The position numbers and the translations under genes were made by a program. Positions 55,319-63,984 of a stretch of DNA of 64,000 nt are shown piece after piece. Source of the stretch: JAUIAI01 sp041396685 (GTDB taxonomy: Bacteria; Pseudomonadota; Gammaproteobacteria; Burkholderiales; Burkholderiaceae_E). The stretch lies in the NCBI GenBank assembly GCA_041396685.1, contig JAWKYD010000010.1, positions 243,644 to 307,643 of the forward strand. Reading direction: 5' to 3'. Within the stretch, counting starts at the first letter, position 1; every line of letters starts with the position of its first letter. The notes below the pieces were generated by a model. It made no database searches. It had not been told where the DNA came from and was given only the letters and a program-made list of their open reading frames with translations.

Positions 55319-55914
55319 GAGCTGGCGCCTATCGACGGGCGCTCCAAGCTGCGCGCGTGCTGAATGGCCATTTCCAGGGCTTTATGCAGCGCGGCCTTTT
55401 GGTGCTGGTCGATGTGAAGGTCGTTCGCGTATCTGATGGCGTCGTGCAGGTCTTTGACATTGCATCCCATGAACATGGCGGGCTGCTCCGGCGCTGGCTC
55501 CGTGGTGACCTGGCGCTCGACGGCTGACAGCCGTTTCTCAATGGTGTGCACGAAACTTCCGAGCTTGTCGGCCATGTCCGCGTGCATATCGATGCGACGG
55601 CCAAGGCTCGCGCGATCGGACGCGGCGTTCTCGGTCATGTTATGCGTGGTTGCCTCCAGGGCTTCGGTGCGGCGCATCAACGAGGCGATCTGCGCGACGG
55701 TCTGCCAGGCTGTGGGCGCCGGGGAGTCGGCGGCATCATCGACGATATCGCGGATGCGAACCATGCAGCGCTCGGCATTGGTGAGCCGATCGATCAGCGG
55801 CTGCATGGCTTCGACGCAGATGGCAAGCGCGCGCTGGTCGATGCATCGCTTGATGTAGTCGTCGTACTGCTCTGCCGGCGACAGCTCGCGGGTGTTGGTG
55901 GGTGTGTCATTCAC
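55315..55914 (-). CDS. phage coiled-coil protein
   Basis: This 199-residue protein is mostly helical, with heptad-like segments (AWQTVAQIASLMRRTEALEA, then ADKLGSFVHTIEKRLSAVER) and a small C-terminal domain (NVKDLHDAIRYANDLHIDQH). No family recognised. In the leftward accessory operon. Confidence 0.65.
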   Translation of the reverse strand: MNDTPTNTRELSPAEQYDDYIKRCIDQRALAICVEAMQPLIDRLTNAERCMVRIRDIVDDAADSPAPTAWQTVAQIASLMRRTEALEATTHNMTENAASDRASLGRRIDMHADMADKLGSFVHTIEKRLSAVERQVTTEPAPEQPAMFMGCNVKDLHDAIRYANDLHIDQHQKAALHKALEMAIQHARSLERPSIGASS

Positions 55915-56126
55915 TTGGGTTGCTCCGGTTGATTGAAAAGCGGTAAGGGTTCATCGATGGCCAGGCCTTTGAGGGTTTCGAGTACCGCGCGCATGACGGC
56001 AATGCCGACGATGGCTTCGGCCTCGATCATTCGGCCTTGCGCCACCCACTTCGGGAACAGGCTCTCGCGCATTGCTATCTCGCGCTTCACAGCCGCGATC
56101 TGGTCGGCCAGGGTGTAGGTGGTCAC
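55911..56126 (-). CDS. small phage protein
   Basis: This 71-residue helical product (MTTYTLADQIAAVKREIAMR ... VAQGRMIEAEAIVGIAVMRA) resembles small helical phage proteins. Overlaps its neighbours by 4 bases on both sides. Confidence 0.62.
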   Translation of the reverse strand: MTTYTLADQIAAVKREIAMRESLFPKWVAQGRMIEAEAIVGIAVMRAVLETLKGLAIDEPLPLFNQPEQPK

Positions 56127-56494
56127 TGGTCGGCCTCCAGGTTCTCAGTCTCATTGATCGCGGCGTCGATTTCGTAGTCGTAGGTGGTGGTCAGCTCGGT
56201 CAGCTCGTGGCGCAGCGACTCCAGCGACTCGGCGATGTCGTCGATCGCGTCTTTGAGCTTGGCGGGTGTCGCGCGGCGCGCCTCGCTCACTGCGTCATCA
56301 ACCGCGTCGAGGGTGCGGAAGATTGCCGCCGTGTCCAGCGGTGCGCTGTCCAAGCGGCGCTTAATGGCGGCTATGGCTTCCATGATCGAGGGCGTGCCAA
56401 GGCGTGCCTCCAGGCGCTCGCCCGACAGTTGCCCGGTGTAGCGCATCAGCTCGTCGTCGGACAGCGCGCGTTCAATGAATCCGTGCGGGTTCAT
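56123..56494 (-). CDS. helical phage protein
   Basis: This 123-residue acidic protein has long helices (TPAKLKDAIDDIAESLESLR, HELTELTTTYDYEIDAAINE). No family recognised. Coupled to both neighbours by ATGA overlaps. Confidence 0.62.
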   Translation of the reverse strand: MNPHGFIERALSDDELMRYTGQLSGERLEARLGTPSIMEAIAAIKRRLDSAPLDTAAIFRTLDAVDDAVSEARRATPAKLKDAIDDIAESLESLRHELTELTTTYDYEIDAAINETENLEADQ

Positions 56495-56913
56495 TGCAAA
56501 GCCTCGTGCAGCTCAGAAGTGAGGATCACCGGCCCGACCAGGCGGTGCGTGAGCAAGCGCGAGACATAAGCGTCAAGCCAGCTCGGCGCGCGCCAGGTGG
56601 GCGCGGCGGCAAAGACGATTTCCGTCCCGGTGGTCAGTAGGTGGAGCTGCGCATCAATCGAATGCGCCAGCATCTGCGAGGCCAGGCCTGGGAAACTCGT
56701 ATCCATCCGGCGGTGCTGGTCACCTTCAAGCGGTATCAGCATGGAAACGCGGTAGCTGGCGCGGTCGCTGGGCTTGTCCTGGTCTGGCCAGACGGCGAAC
56801 AGCGTGCCGGCCGGGATGTGGCGCATTGCGCTTGTGCCAATCGAGCTTTCGCCGAGGAATTGCGGGTTGTCGATCGCCCGGTATAGGCGGTGCAGGCTGT
56901 ACGGTGCATTCAT
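56491..56913 (-). CDS. phage protein of unknown function
   Basis: This 140-residue protein appears beta-rich and compact (AMRHIPAGTLFAVWPDQDKP, QLHLLTTGTEIVFAAAPTWR). It ends in helical segments and overlaps the next gene's start. Family unknown. Confidence 0.62.
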   Translation of the reverse strand: MNAPYSLHRLYRAIDNPQFLGESSIGTSAMRHIPAGTLFAVWPDQDKPSDRASYRVSMLIPLEGDQHRRMDTSFPGLASQMLAHSIDAQLHLLTTGTEIVFAAAPTWRAPSWLDAYVSRLLTHRLVGPVILTSELHEALQ

Positions 56914-56917
56914 GCGG

Positions 56918-57175
56918 TCAATCCTCTGCGGGTTCTGGCCGGCTGGTTGCCACGCAACTGCTATGGCCGTGCCTCTGACTTGTGGGGAAAACTTCGGAAT
57001 AGATCAGGTGGTGGCGCCCCGCCCGGTCAATGCCATACAGACGCACGGCGCTGTCCGTTCGCGGCCAGCCGCAGACGCACTGCATGGCGTCGCCAAGCGA
57101 GGCGTACCGCTCGTCGATGGCTGACTTGCCGACGTTTCCAACGACACGCCAGGATCGGAACGCGAACGGGTCCAT
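56918..57175 (-). CDS. small phage protein
   Basis: This 85-residue product (MDPFAFRSWRVVGNVGKSAI ... YGIDRAGRHHLIYSEVFPTS) has a Cys pair (CVCGW) and His residues; a metal site is conceivable but not clear. It lies 3 bases after the HNH gene stop. Confidence 0.58.
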   Translation of the reverse strand: MDPFAFRSWRVVGNVGKSAIDERYASLGDAMQCVCGWPRTDSAVRLYGIDRAGRHHLIYSEVFPTSQRHGHSSCVATSRPEPAED

Positions 57176-57178
57176 GGG

Positions 57179-57796
57179 TCAGGCCGCGGTTCGTCTTTTG
57201 GGCGGTTCGGTGGCGGCCCTATCGGGCGTCCAGCCGAGCTTCTTGATGCGCTGAAGGAATGCGCTGTTCGATATTCCGTTCGCCTTCGCAAGCGGCCACG
57301 CAGGGGCGCCGCTTGCGAGTCGATGAGTGTCGCGCCTGTTCTGGTTCTGCGCGGCAGCGGCTGCAAATCGGCAATTGCCGGGGCTATATGGCCCGTCGTT
57401 GTCGATGCGGTCCAGTGACCAGCCTGGCCCGCACTCCTGCCGCTCCGCCCATGAGACAAACGCAGCCGGGTCGTCTCGCCACTCGGCGCAAACGAAAATG
57501 CCTCGTCCACCGTACCTTGGCCACGATCTGTCCCGCTCGTTGTGGCACCGGCTACGCATGGCTTTCCATACTTTGTAGAGTCGGGTGCCTCCGAGTCCGT
57601 GTTTTTTGGAGACCGATCGTCGGCATGTGTCGCATCTATCGGCTGCGCCGGATATCAGTTCGCGTTGAAGTGTCGAGCTGATGGCGCCGCAACTGCATTG
57701 ACACAGCCACCGTTTGGCACCGCTCGATTCGCGATCCAGCTCAAGAACGGTGCGCTGCCCAAACCGCTGCCCGGTCAAGTCGATCAACTTACTCAT
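57179..57796 (-). CDS. phage HNH-type endonuclease with N-terminal zinc motif
   Basis: This 205-residue protein begins MSKLIDLTGQRFGQRTVLEL and has a zinc knuckle (LCQCSCGA then CDTCRR, about 32-56). A catalytic region follows with RLYKVWKAMRSRCHNERDRS, WPRYGGRGIFVCAEW and GPGWSLDRIDNDGPYSPGNC, matching phage HNH-family proteins related to homing endonucleases. A C-terminal tail (NGISNSAFLQRIKKLGW, about 175-190) looks like a DNA-binding module. Such genes often sit in phage genomes as mobile intruders. The ATG at 57796 overlaps the previous stop. Confidence 0.78.
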   Translation of the reverse strand: MSKLIDLTGQRFGQRTVLELDRESSGAKRWLCQCSCGAISSTLQRELISGAADRCDTCRRSVSKKHGLGGTRLYKVWKAMRSRCHNERDRSWPRYGGRGIFVCAEWRDDPAAFVSWAERQECGPGWSLDRIDNDGPYSPGNCRFAAAAAQNQNRRDTHRLASGAPAWPLAKANGISNSAFLQRIKKLGWTPDRAATEPPKRRTAA

Positions 57797-58010
57797 GGCC
57801 GGCCTCCGAATCCTCCGCATCGCACGCGAGCGCGAGCGTTTCGCCATAGGCCTGGCCAAGCAGCTCGCCCGCTCGATCGGTCGCGCCAGACTCGAGCGAA
57901 TCTCGAAGCGACAGCAGTAGATCGAGCACGGCATATAGCCGGTCCGACAGCGGGGGAGTGGCGGGTGTGTGCGCGTGCGAGCTGCGCACGCAATGGGGCT
58001 GAGCGGCCAT
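57789..58010 (-). CDS. small phage protein
   Basis: ATG 58010 follows AGGAGG at 6 bases. The product of 73 residues is helical and acidic (DRLYAVLDLLLSLRDSLESG ... ALACDAEDSEAG). Overlaps the HNH gene by 8 bases. Family unknown. Confidence 0.6.
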   Translation of the reverse strand: MAAQPHCVRSSHAHTPATPPLSDRLYAVLDLLLSLRDSLESGATDRAGELLGQAYGETLALACDAEDSEAGHE

Positions 58011-58020
58011 GGCGGCCTCC

Positions 58021-58220
58021 TGTGTGTGGCTTTGAGTTCCGCCCCTTTTGAGAGGGCGGCCGGGGGCTCAAAACCGCACACAGACGGCGGACTTCTTCCC
58101 CTTGCGGGTCTTGTATCCGTCGCACCCCCGGCCATTGATCGAGCGCGTGCGCGCGTCCAATGGACGAAATTAAACCGCCAGACTGTCGGGGGCGGTGACC
58201 GCTGTGTGTGGCGTTTTGAG
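58021..58220. repeat. triplicated TGTGTG-GG-TTTTGAG element, two copies as an inverted repeat
   Basis: TGTGTGTGGCTTTGAG at 58021-58036 and its near-complement at about 58067-58083 form an inverted repeat around an inner CCGCCC/GGGCGG hairpin. A third copy, TGTGTGTGGCGTTTTGAG, lies at 58203-58220. The 261-base gap between the 73- and 218-residue genes has no ORF of note, so it likely carries regulatory sites or an RNA structure. Confidence 0.7.
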
Positions 58221-58271
58221 CGCCGGGGCACACGATAGCGGCCCGCCCTGGTGGCGTCAAGCGCGAGGCGC

Positions 58272-58928
58272 TCATGCCTGCGCCAGCTCGGCCGCGAGCT
58301 GCTCGGCGAAGTGCACCGACCAGTTGTTCAGGTACGCGCTCCAAGCGCCCTGGCTGGGAGCCCACCGGAAGCCGTTCTTCTTGAGCCTGGCGCGCACGGC
58401 CTCGTCGGGCTTGCCGGGGAAATAGAGCCTGACCCTGTTTGCGGGCGCATCGCGCTCGACCGAGACACCGTTGCCAGCCTCGATCACTTCCACCGGCTTC
58501 GCCTGGTCGCGCTCGATCCTCGCGAGGCGCTGCTGCATATCGCGGATGCGGGCATTGCTGTTGCTCAGCGAGTAGCCGGGGAAGCCGACATAGCCCATGC
58601 AATCGGGCTTCACCAGCTCGGCCGCGCTGGCCTGGCCGTAGCCGATCGCGACCAGCGCGGCGATCTGCGCATCGGCCCCGGCCTTGGCGGCGGCTTGCGC
58701 GTCGCGGGCCTTTTCGTCAGCGGCCCAATTCGCCCATACCCACGCGTTGTGCACCTTGCCCGACGAGGGCATAAGGTTCTGGTCCTGGGCGCGCACGACC
58801 TGGTAGACCAGGTAGCGGCCACGGCCTGGGTTCTTGGCACCGCTGGCGCGGTACTGCTCGACTGCCGCAACGGCCTGGGCGGCCAGGCAAGGGCCGAACA
58901 TCGCGACGAGCTGTTGGAATCCGTTCAT
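58272..58928 (-). CDS. phage/plasmid-type conserved protein with C-terminal FRW module
   Basis: This 218-residue protein (start ATG 58928 after GGAGC) has a helical central part (QLARIERDQ-type coil) and a C-terminal module. The module contains VRLYFPGKPDEAVRARLKK and NGFRWAPSQGAWSAYL, widely seen at the ends of large plasmid and phage proteins (DUF3560-like). Function is unknown. It is the second gene of the leftward accessory operon. Confidence 0.68.
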   Translation of the reverse strand: MNGFQQLVAMFGPCLAAQAVAAVEQYRASGAKNPGRGRYLVYQVVRAQDQNLMPSSGKVHNAWVWANWAADEKARDAQAAAKAGADAQIAALVAIGYGQASAAELVKPDCMGYVGFPGYSLSNSNARIRDMQQRLARIERDQAKPVEVIEAGNGVSVERDAPANRVRLYFPGKPDEAVRARLKKNGFRWAPSQGAWSAYLNNWSVHFAEQLAAELAQA

Positions 58929-58990
58929 GGTTCTTGCTCCGTTGGGGCACTCACTCGGGGGTCGCACGCGGCCCCCTGATGAATGGCCGG

Positions 58991-59602
58991 TCAGGCGTAG
59001 GCGCTCCAGTAGCTCGACTCATAGACGGGCTTGTCGCCGACCACCGCGATGGGCTCCAGCTTGTAGGCGTTGGCGTAGCTCTCGATGCGCACGTGATCGC
59101 CCTGGGCCTTCTTCCTCATGGGCTCGCCGATGTACTGGCCGGGGCAGGGCACGCACTGACCGCTGAATCCGTTCGACCCGCTGTCGTTCTCGGCTTCGCT
59201 GGCGATCGCGCGAATCTCGACCATCGACTTGCCGACCAGCGCCACCACTTCGTAGAAGTCAACGTTGGTCTGTTCGTAGCCCCACGAGCAGCGCAGAACG
59301 TCGCCGACGGCCAGCTTGCGGGCGCTGGCGGCCTTGGCCTTGGCCTTGCGTTCTTCGTTGGCCTGGTGGCTGGCTTCGATGTCGGCGAGCCACTTCGAGA
59401 CGCTGGCGAACCTGGCTTCCGGGCTCTTGTAGGCGTAGAAGATCGCGGCCTTGCCGGCCTTGCCGATGAAGCCCTTGGCGACCAGCTTTTCGCCGACCTT
59501 GAACAAGTAGGCCTCGGCGCTGCCGCTTCTGTTGGCGATCACCGAGCATCCTTTGGGCACCGATGCGGCCCTGAGCGCGGCCAGTTTCTCGTTCCTGTTC
59601 AT
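58991..59602 (-). CDS. phage/plasmid-type conserved protein, 203 residues
   Basis: ATG 59602 is preceded by GGAGGAACTAGGG. The protein begins MNRNEKLAALRAASVPKGCS and has a compact domain (VGDVLRCSWGYEQTNVDFYE, VVALVGKSMVEIRAIASE, GQCVPCPGQYIGEPMR). Similar proteins occur in plasmids and phages of Proteobacteria and have no known role. It is the first gene of the leftward operon, just after the candidate operator. Confidence 0.68.
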   Translation of the reverse strand: MNRNEKLAALRAASVPKGCSVIANRSGSAEAYLFKVGEKLVAKGFIGKAGKAAIFYAYKSPEARFASVSKWLADIEASHQANEERKAKAKAASARKLAVGDVLRCSWGYEQTNVDFYEVVALVGKSMVEIRAIASEAENDSGSNGFSGQCVPCPGQYIGEPMRKKAQGDHVRIESYANAYKLEPIAVVGDKPVYESSYWSAYA

Positions 59603-59615
59603 CCCTAGTTCCTCC

Positions 59616-59689
59616 GTTGAAACCATGTCCAATCGACACGGTTTCAACTGTACAGCAAACTAAGCATCATGTGCAACTATTGGTGTCAA
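59616..59689 (-). promoter_or_regulatory. promoter and palindromic operator of the leftward accessory operon
   Basis: Minus-strand promoter candidates: TTGACA (59684-59689) with TGCTTA at 17 bases, or TTGCAC (59671-59676) with TACAGT (59647-59652) at 18. Overlapping the -10/start is a palindrome, GTTGAAACCATGTC (59616-59629) and its near-complement (59635-59648), with a 5-base spacer and one mismatch. GTTGAAAC also occurs at the lysogeny switch (47873-47880), suggesting a common regulator. Confidence 0.6.
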
Positions 59690-60078
59690 CGATTGTCACA
59701 TCGAGGAAAACCGCCGGGTTTTGTGGCGTCTGAGGCTTAGTTATCTGCACTTTAGACCGTGGTGTGCGCACCTATGCTGCTCATGTTGTCGGTGGCCTTT
59801 ACGCTCCTGCGCATGTAGACTCCGCGCCAATCACGGTCTATCTGGCCGTCCGAATGCGCCTTGCGCTCCTAACCTGGTCGGCCCGTGGTTGTAGTGCGGT
59901 GGTGCCCTGCCGGCACCCTTGGCGAGCCGCGCGTGCCGCCGTTGGCATAATCGGCGGCGCAGCCTTTGCAGTGACGCGCGTCTGATGCGCGTGTTCCTTT
60001 GCTGGTGCGCCTGGCCTTCTTGCCGGCACCTGTTCTGACCGAGCTGCCGGCCGGCCAGGTTCCCCCCATAGGTGACCA
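59690..60078 (+). other. intergenic region before the packaging genes
   Basis: About 390 bases between divergent genes. The first ~130 bases are less GC-rich than the surroundings and hold the accessory-operon promoter; a rightward promoter for the terminase genes is expected, but I cannot place it. No convincing ORF, tRNA or terminator is seen. Confidence 0.5.
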
Positions 60079-60660
60079 ATGGCCGAATACGACGACGATC
60101 AACCGGCGCGCGACGAGCGTGCACCGACGGATCATTTCGCCTGGCTTGATGGCGGTCTGCCGAAGATCGGCCGAGCTGGGCTCCCGAAGATCAAGCCGCC
60201 TACGGGCTCGAAGGGCCGAGGCCGGCGCCAGGCTGACCGCCTTGAGGCCGAGAATCGCTGGCCCGAGTTCATCGAGTGGGTGGCCGGCGGCGGGAAAATC
60301 TCGGTCTACGCTGAGAAGGTCGGCGTATCGATCAAGACGATTCAGCGCTGGCGAGCCAAGACAAAGGACCGCGAAGCCGAGTATGAGGATGCGCTTGAGC
60401 AATCCGGCGAGTCCCTGGTCTTGCAGGCCGAGGTTGTGTTGCGCACCTGCGCGGCCGACAAAGATCACATAGCCCGTGCAAGGGCGCTGTCCGAGCATTA
60501 CCGCTGGATGGCCGCCAGGCGATCGGTGGCGTTTGCCGAACCGCTCAAGGGCGAGCTGGGCGAACGCGAGATTGTCGTTCGCGTGGTGCGCGAGGATCAC
60601 GAGACAGTCGAGCAGCGCAAGGCACGCGAGGCGCGCGAAGCGAATGGCTCGCAGGCGTAG
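60079..60660 (+). CDS. terminase small subunit
   Basis: This 193-residue DNA-recognition subunit of the packaging motor has a central helix-turn-helix (WVAGGGKISVYAEKVGVSIK TIQRWRAK, about 72-99) and a helical C-terminal oligomerisation region. It sits directly upstream of and overlapping the large subunit, the normal order. The N-terminal ~60 residues are polar and basic. AT codon 60079 follows a weak ribosome site. Confidence 0.8.
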   Translation: MAEYDDDQPARDERAPTDHFAWLDGGLPKIGRAGLPKIKPPTGSKGRGRRQADRLEAENRWPEFIEWVAGGGKISVYAEKVGVSIKTIQRWRAKTKDREAEYEDALEQSGESLVLQAEVVLRTCAADKDHIARARALSEHYRWMAARRSVAFAEPLKGELGEREIVVRVVREDHETVEQRKAREAREANGSQA

Positions 60661-62015
60661 GCGCAGCGGGGCGCAGGCCAAAGAAATTCCGATCGCGCTG
60701 CCGAAGCGGCACCCGGGCCAGGCGCGGATCATCGCGGCCCGTCGGCGCTTTAACGTGCTGGCCTGCGGCCGGCAGCTGGGGCAAGACCGACCTTTTCACC
60801 GACATAGCGCTTGACGGCACGCACGAGGGCGACATTGCGGCCGTCTTGAACGGTGGCCGAATCGGCTGGTGGGTCGGGCGCCAGGCGCATTTCTCGGAAG
60901 TCTGGGACCACGTATCGACGATCCTGCGGCCGGTGGCGCGCAAGATCGACAGCAATCTGCATGAGATCAGGTTGCACAACGGCGGCGGTATCGACTTCTG
61001 GACGCTGCATCAGGACTGGAACACCGGCCGCGGCCGGCGCTATCACCGCTCGATCGTTGATGAGGCCGCCTTCGCGCGGTATCTGGAGAAGGCCTGGCAG
61101 CGCACGATCGTGCCGACCCTGGCCGACTTCCAAGGTGACGCGTGGTTCGGCAGCTCACCGGATGGCTTCAACTACTTCCGAATGCTGTTCCTGATGGGCG
61201 ACCCGCATTCGGAGTTCTACCGGCCAGGCTGGGCGAGCTTCCAGGCGCCGAGCGCGGAGAACCCGTTCCTGGATCCGGCCGAGATTGAATTGCAGCGGCT
61301 GCAAATGTCGGACGCATCGTTCCGGCAGGAATGGCTCGCGCAATTCGTCGAGGGTTCCGGCGGCATGTTCCAGCGCGACTGGCTTCGGTGGTATCACCGC
61401 CAGGTGCCCGCCGATCAGATGGTGCGCGTTCTCCTGGTCGATCCCGCCAGCGGGAAAAAGAAGGACGACGGCGAGGATTACACCGCGTTCTGGGTGCTGG
61501 GCCTGCATGACGATCACCGGTACTACGTGCTGGATTTCGTGCGCGAGCGGTACGACCTGGTGGAGCGCGCGAAGATGCTATTCGCGCTGCATCGCACCTA
61601 TCGGCCGCACATGGTCGGGTATGAGGAATACGGCATGCAGTCCGATGTCGCGCACATCAAAGACAAGATGGAACGCGACCAGTACCGATTCGATATCGCA
61701 ACCCTGGGCGGCAAGATGCCCAAGGAAAAGCGGATCGAGCGCCTGGTGGCGCCGTTCAAGACCGGGCAAATCTATCTACCGTCGGCCGATGTTCCTGGCC
61801 ACTTGGTCGGCATGGCGCACCGCGCGCTGAAGGTCTGGATCGAAACCGAATTCATTCTGTACCCGAACGTGCCCCATGACGACGGGCTGGACGGCCTGGC
61901 GAGGATCTTCGACATAGGCGCGGAGTGGCCGAACAGTGTCGGCCGCGCTCGCGACGAGGTGCCCGAATACATTCCCCGCCCGTCGATCGGGAGCGTGCTG
62001 CATGGTAGTTACTGA
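60644..62015 (+). pseudogene. terminase large subunit with a +1 frameshift in the Walker A motif
   Basis: ATPase/nuclease that drives DNA packaging. Frame 1 runs from ATG 60644 (MARRRRRSGAQAKEIPIALP) to CGRQ at 60773-60775. The expected WGKTDLFTDIAL continues in another frame from 60777, so one extra base (C60776) breaks the motif CGRQWGKT. The rest of the gene (60777-62015) is intact, with Walker B RSIVDEAAF, the nuclease segment LLVDPASGKKKDDGEDYTAF and GYEEYGMQSD. Unless the indel is a sequencing error or is bypassed by +1 slippage, the protein is non-functional. It overlaps the small subunit by 17 bases and the portal by 14. Confidence 0.85.
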
Positions 62016-63984
62016 CGAGAAGGCCGAGCGCGCGGGCGACAAAGACGAGCGCGAGAATCACCCGCTGGTCGATCTGGTCATGGATCGATTCGAGAAGGCG
62101 AATTCCTGGCGCTCAACCGGGTGCCGGATCATCGGCGAATCGCCCATGGAGTGGATCGAGCGCATGGACCGCGCTTACCACAAGCAACACGAGGCAAGCG
62201 AGCTGGAGCAATTCCCCTGGATGCGCAGTTACTTCGGGCTTATTCAGCTCAAGGTCAACGCGACGCACGCATGGGGCAAGAATCAGTTTCTGAACCAGCG
62301 GTTCACGCCGTTCACCCTTGAACCGACACCGCTGGCAGATTTGCCCAAGCATCTGGACGACCAGGCGCAAGGGCGGTTCCGGTCGCTTCTACTGAGGCGG
62401 CTTCAAGAGTCCGGGGCTACCCCGGATATGTTGATCGATCCCGCGCTCGGCACGCTACGCCCGGAGGTGGTGCCGCAGCTTGAAGAATTGATGCGCGTCG
62501 AAAAGGACGCGGCTCGTCAGATATCCCATGACATAGCCGCCCGAGCATGCAACCGGCATGCCCGCGTCATCAAAGACCAACTGATCGAGGGGCAGTGGCA
62601 CGAGGCGTTCGACAAAACGCTGTTCGACCAGTGCCTGTACCCCTATGGGGCGATGGCGGTCGAGCGCGGCGAGATCGTGAAATGGAACTGGCAGGGCAAT
62701 CGCATCAAGCGCCAATGGGAAACGGGCTGGCGGTTCCGGCATATCCCGGTGCGCCAGGCCTATCACGCACCCGATGCGCAGCATGCGCAGGATGGCTCGT
62801 ACTTCATCGAGGAAATCACCCGATCGAAGTCGGATCTTTACCAGCTCAAGCAATCGGAAGGAGCGTTCGCCGATGCGATCGACGAGCTGATCGCGGCGAC
62901 AGATTCTGAGGAATATCGCGGCGACTGGATGCACTCGATCACCGGGCCCGGTTCGGGCACCGAAACCGTGTTCGGCCGTGACTCCGATGTGACCACGCTG
63001 CGCATGCAAGGCGAAGTGTGCGGGTCTGACCTGGCCGGCATCACCGGCTTGTCCGTCAGCGACGAGGAACTGATATCGATCACGGTCGAGGTCTGCGATG
63101 GGCGGCTGCTGTACTTCGATGCGCGCCCGTTCATCGAGGGCCAGCGCTCGTATTTCTCGGCGTCCTATGTGCGCAATTCGAACGACGCCGCCGGCATCAG
63201 CATCGGGATGATGCTGTACGACCGGCAACTGCGGATCAACCGCCTGGAGTTCTACGGCGCGGCCAATGAGCGCATGGCGCACGGCCCGGTGATCGAGCAA
63301 TTGCAGCGCGCATTCGCCGACGGCGAGACATTTTCATTCGCGCCATGGACGCAGGTATATCGCGCGGCCGTGGCCGAGCGCGGCGACCAGGCGATCAGGT
63401 TCCACCAGGCGCAGCCGCTGTGGGGCCAGCTACAGAACCAGCTCATGGCGCAGCTCGTTCTCGCCGACCACGAGTCAGGCATTCCCGCATTCGCGTCGCA
63501 GGGCACGACTGCCGGCCCGCAACTGCCGACCCTGGGCCAGACGATCGTTCACCACCAGGCCGCGGCAAAGGGCATTCAGTCCTGGCTTGAGAACAACGAC
63601 GACCAGATCATCGCCCCGACGATACAGTGCATGTACCACGACAACCTGATCTACCTGAAGGATCGGAGCATCGAGGCCGATGCACGGGTGCACGCACAGG
63701 GCGCGCTTGGCGCGATGACCCGCGAGCTGCAAGGCGCGCGAATCGCGCAGGCGCTACCGCAGATCATCCAGGGCGCGCAGATCGGCGCCGAGACGGGCAA
63801 CCCGCTGGTGCCCACGCAGGTAGCGCGGGTGGCGATGAATACCTTCTTGTCCGAGCTGGGCTTGCCGGTCGAGCAGATCGCAGACAACCCGGACACCGAT
63901 TACACCGCGAACCCGACGCAAAGCGCCGCACCAGGCCTGGCGATTCCATCGGGTGACGGGCGCAGCCGCGTAGGCGGAATCTGA
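62002..63984 (+). CDS. probable phage portal protein
   Basis: This 660-residue protein is encoded immediately after the terminase, the conserved position of the portal. It is Arg/Gln/Asp-rich with long helices. The ATG at 62002 (MVVTDEKAERAGDKDEREN) has GGGAG eight bases upstream; a longer frame from 61936 lies inside the terminase. Size fits portals of short-tailed (P22-like) phages; I see no decisive motif, so the call rests on position, size and composition. The next gene appears to begin at ATG 63992, with only three codons inside the window. Confidence 0.72.
   Translation: MVVTDEKAERAGDKDERENHPLVDLVMDRFEKANSWRSTGCRIIGESPMEWIERMDRAYHKQHEASELEQFPWMRSYFGLIQLKVNATHAWGKNQFLNQRFTPFTLEPTPLADLPKHLDDQAQGRFRSLLLRRLQESGATPDMLIDPALGTLRPEVVPQLEELMRVEKDAARQISHDIAARACNRHARVIKDQLIEGQWHEAFDKTLFDQCLYPYGAMAVERGEIVKWNWQGNRIKRQWETGWRFRHIPVRQAYHAPDAQHAQDGSYFIEEITRSKSDLYQLKQSEGAFADAIDELIAATDSEEYRGDWMHSITGPGSGTETVFGRDSDVTTLRMQGEVCGSDLAGITGLSVSDEELISITVEVCDGRLLYFDARPFIEGQRSYFSASYVRNSNDAAGISIGMMLYDRQLRINRLEFYGAANERMAHGPVIEQLQRAFADGETFSFAPWTQVYRAAVAERGDQAIRFHQAQPLWGQLQNQLMAQLVLADHESGIPAFASQGTTAGPQLPTLGQTIVHHQAAAKGIQSWLENNDDQIIAPTIQCMYHDNLIYLKDRSIEADARVHAQGALGAMTRELQGARIAQALPQIIQGAQIGAETGNPLVPTQVARVAMNTFLSELGLPVEQIADNPDTDYTANPTQSAAPGLAIPSGDGRSRVGGI

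Noticed and set aside
60764..60785. Programmed ribosomal frameshift in the terminase
   Set aside because: No shift-prone codon pair, stop codon or stimulatory structure is evident at CAG-C-TGG, and large terminase genes are not known for such control. Kept only as a minor alternative.
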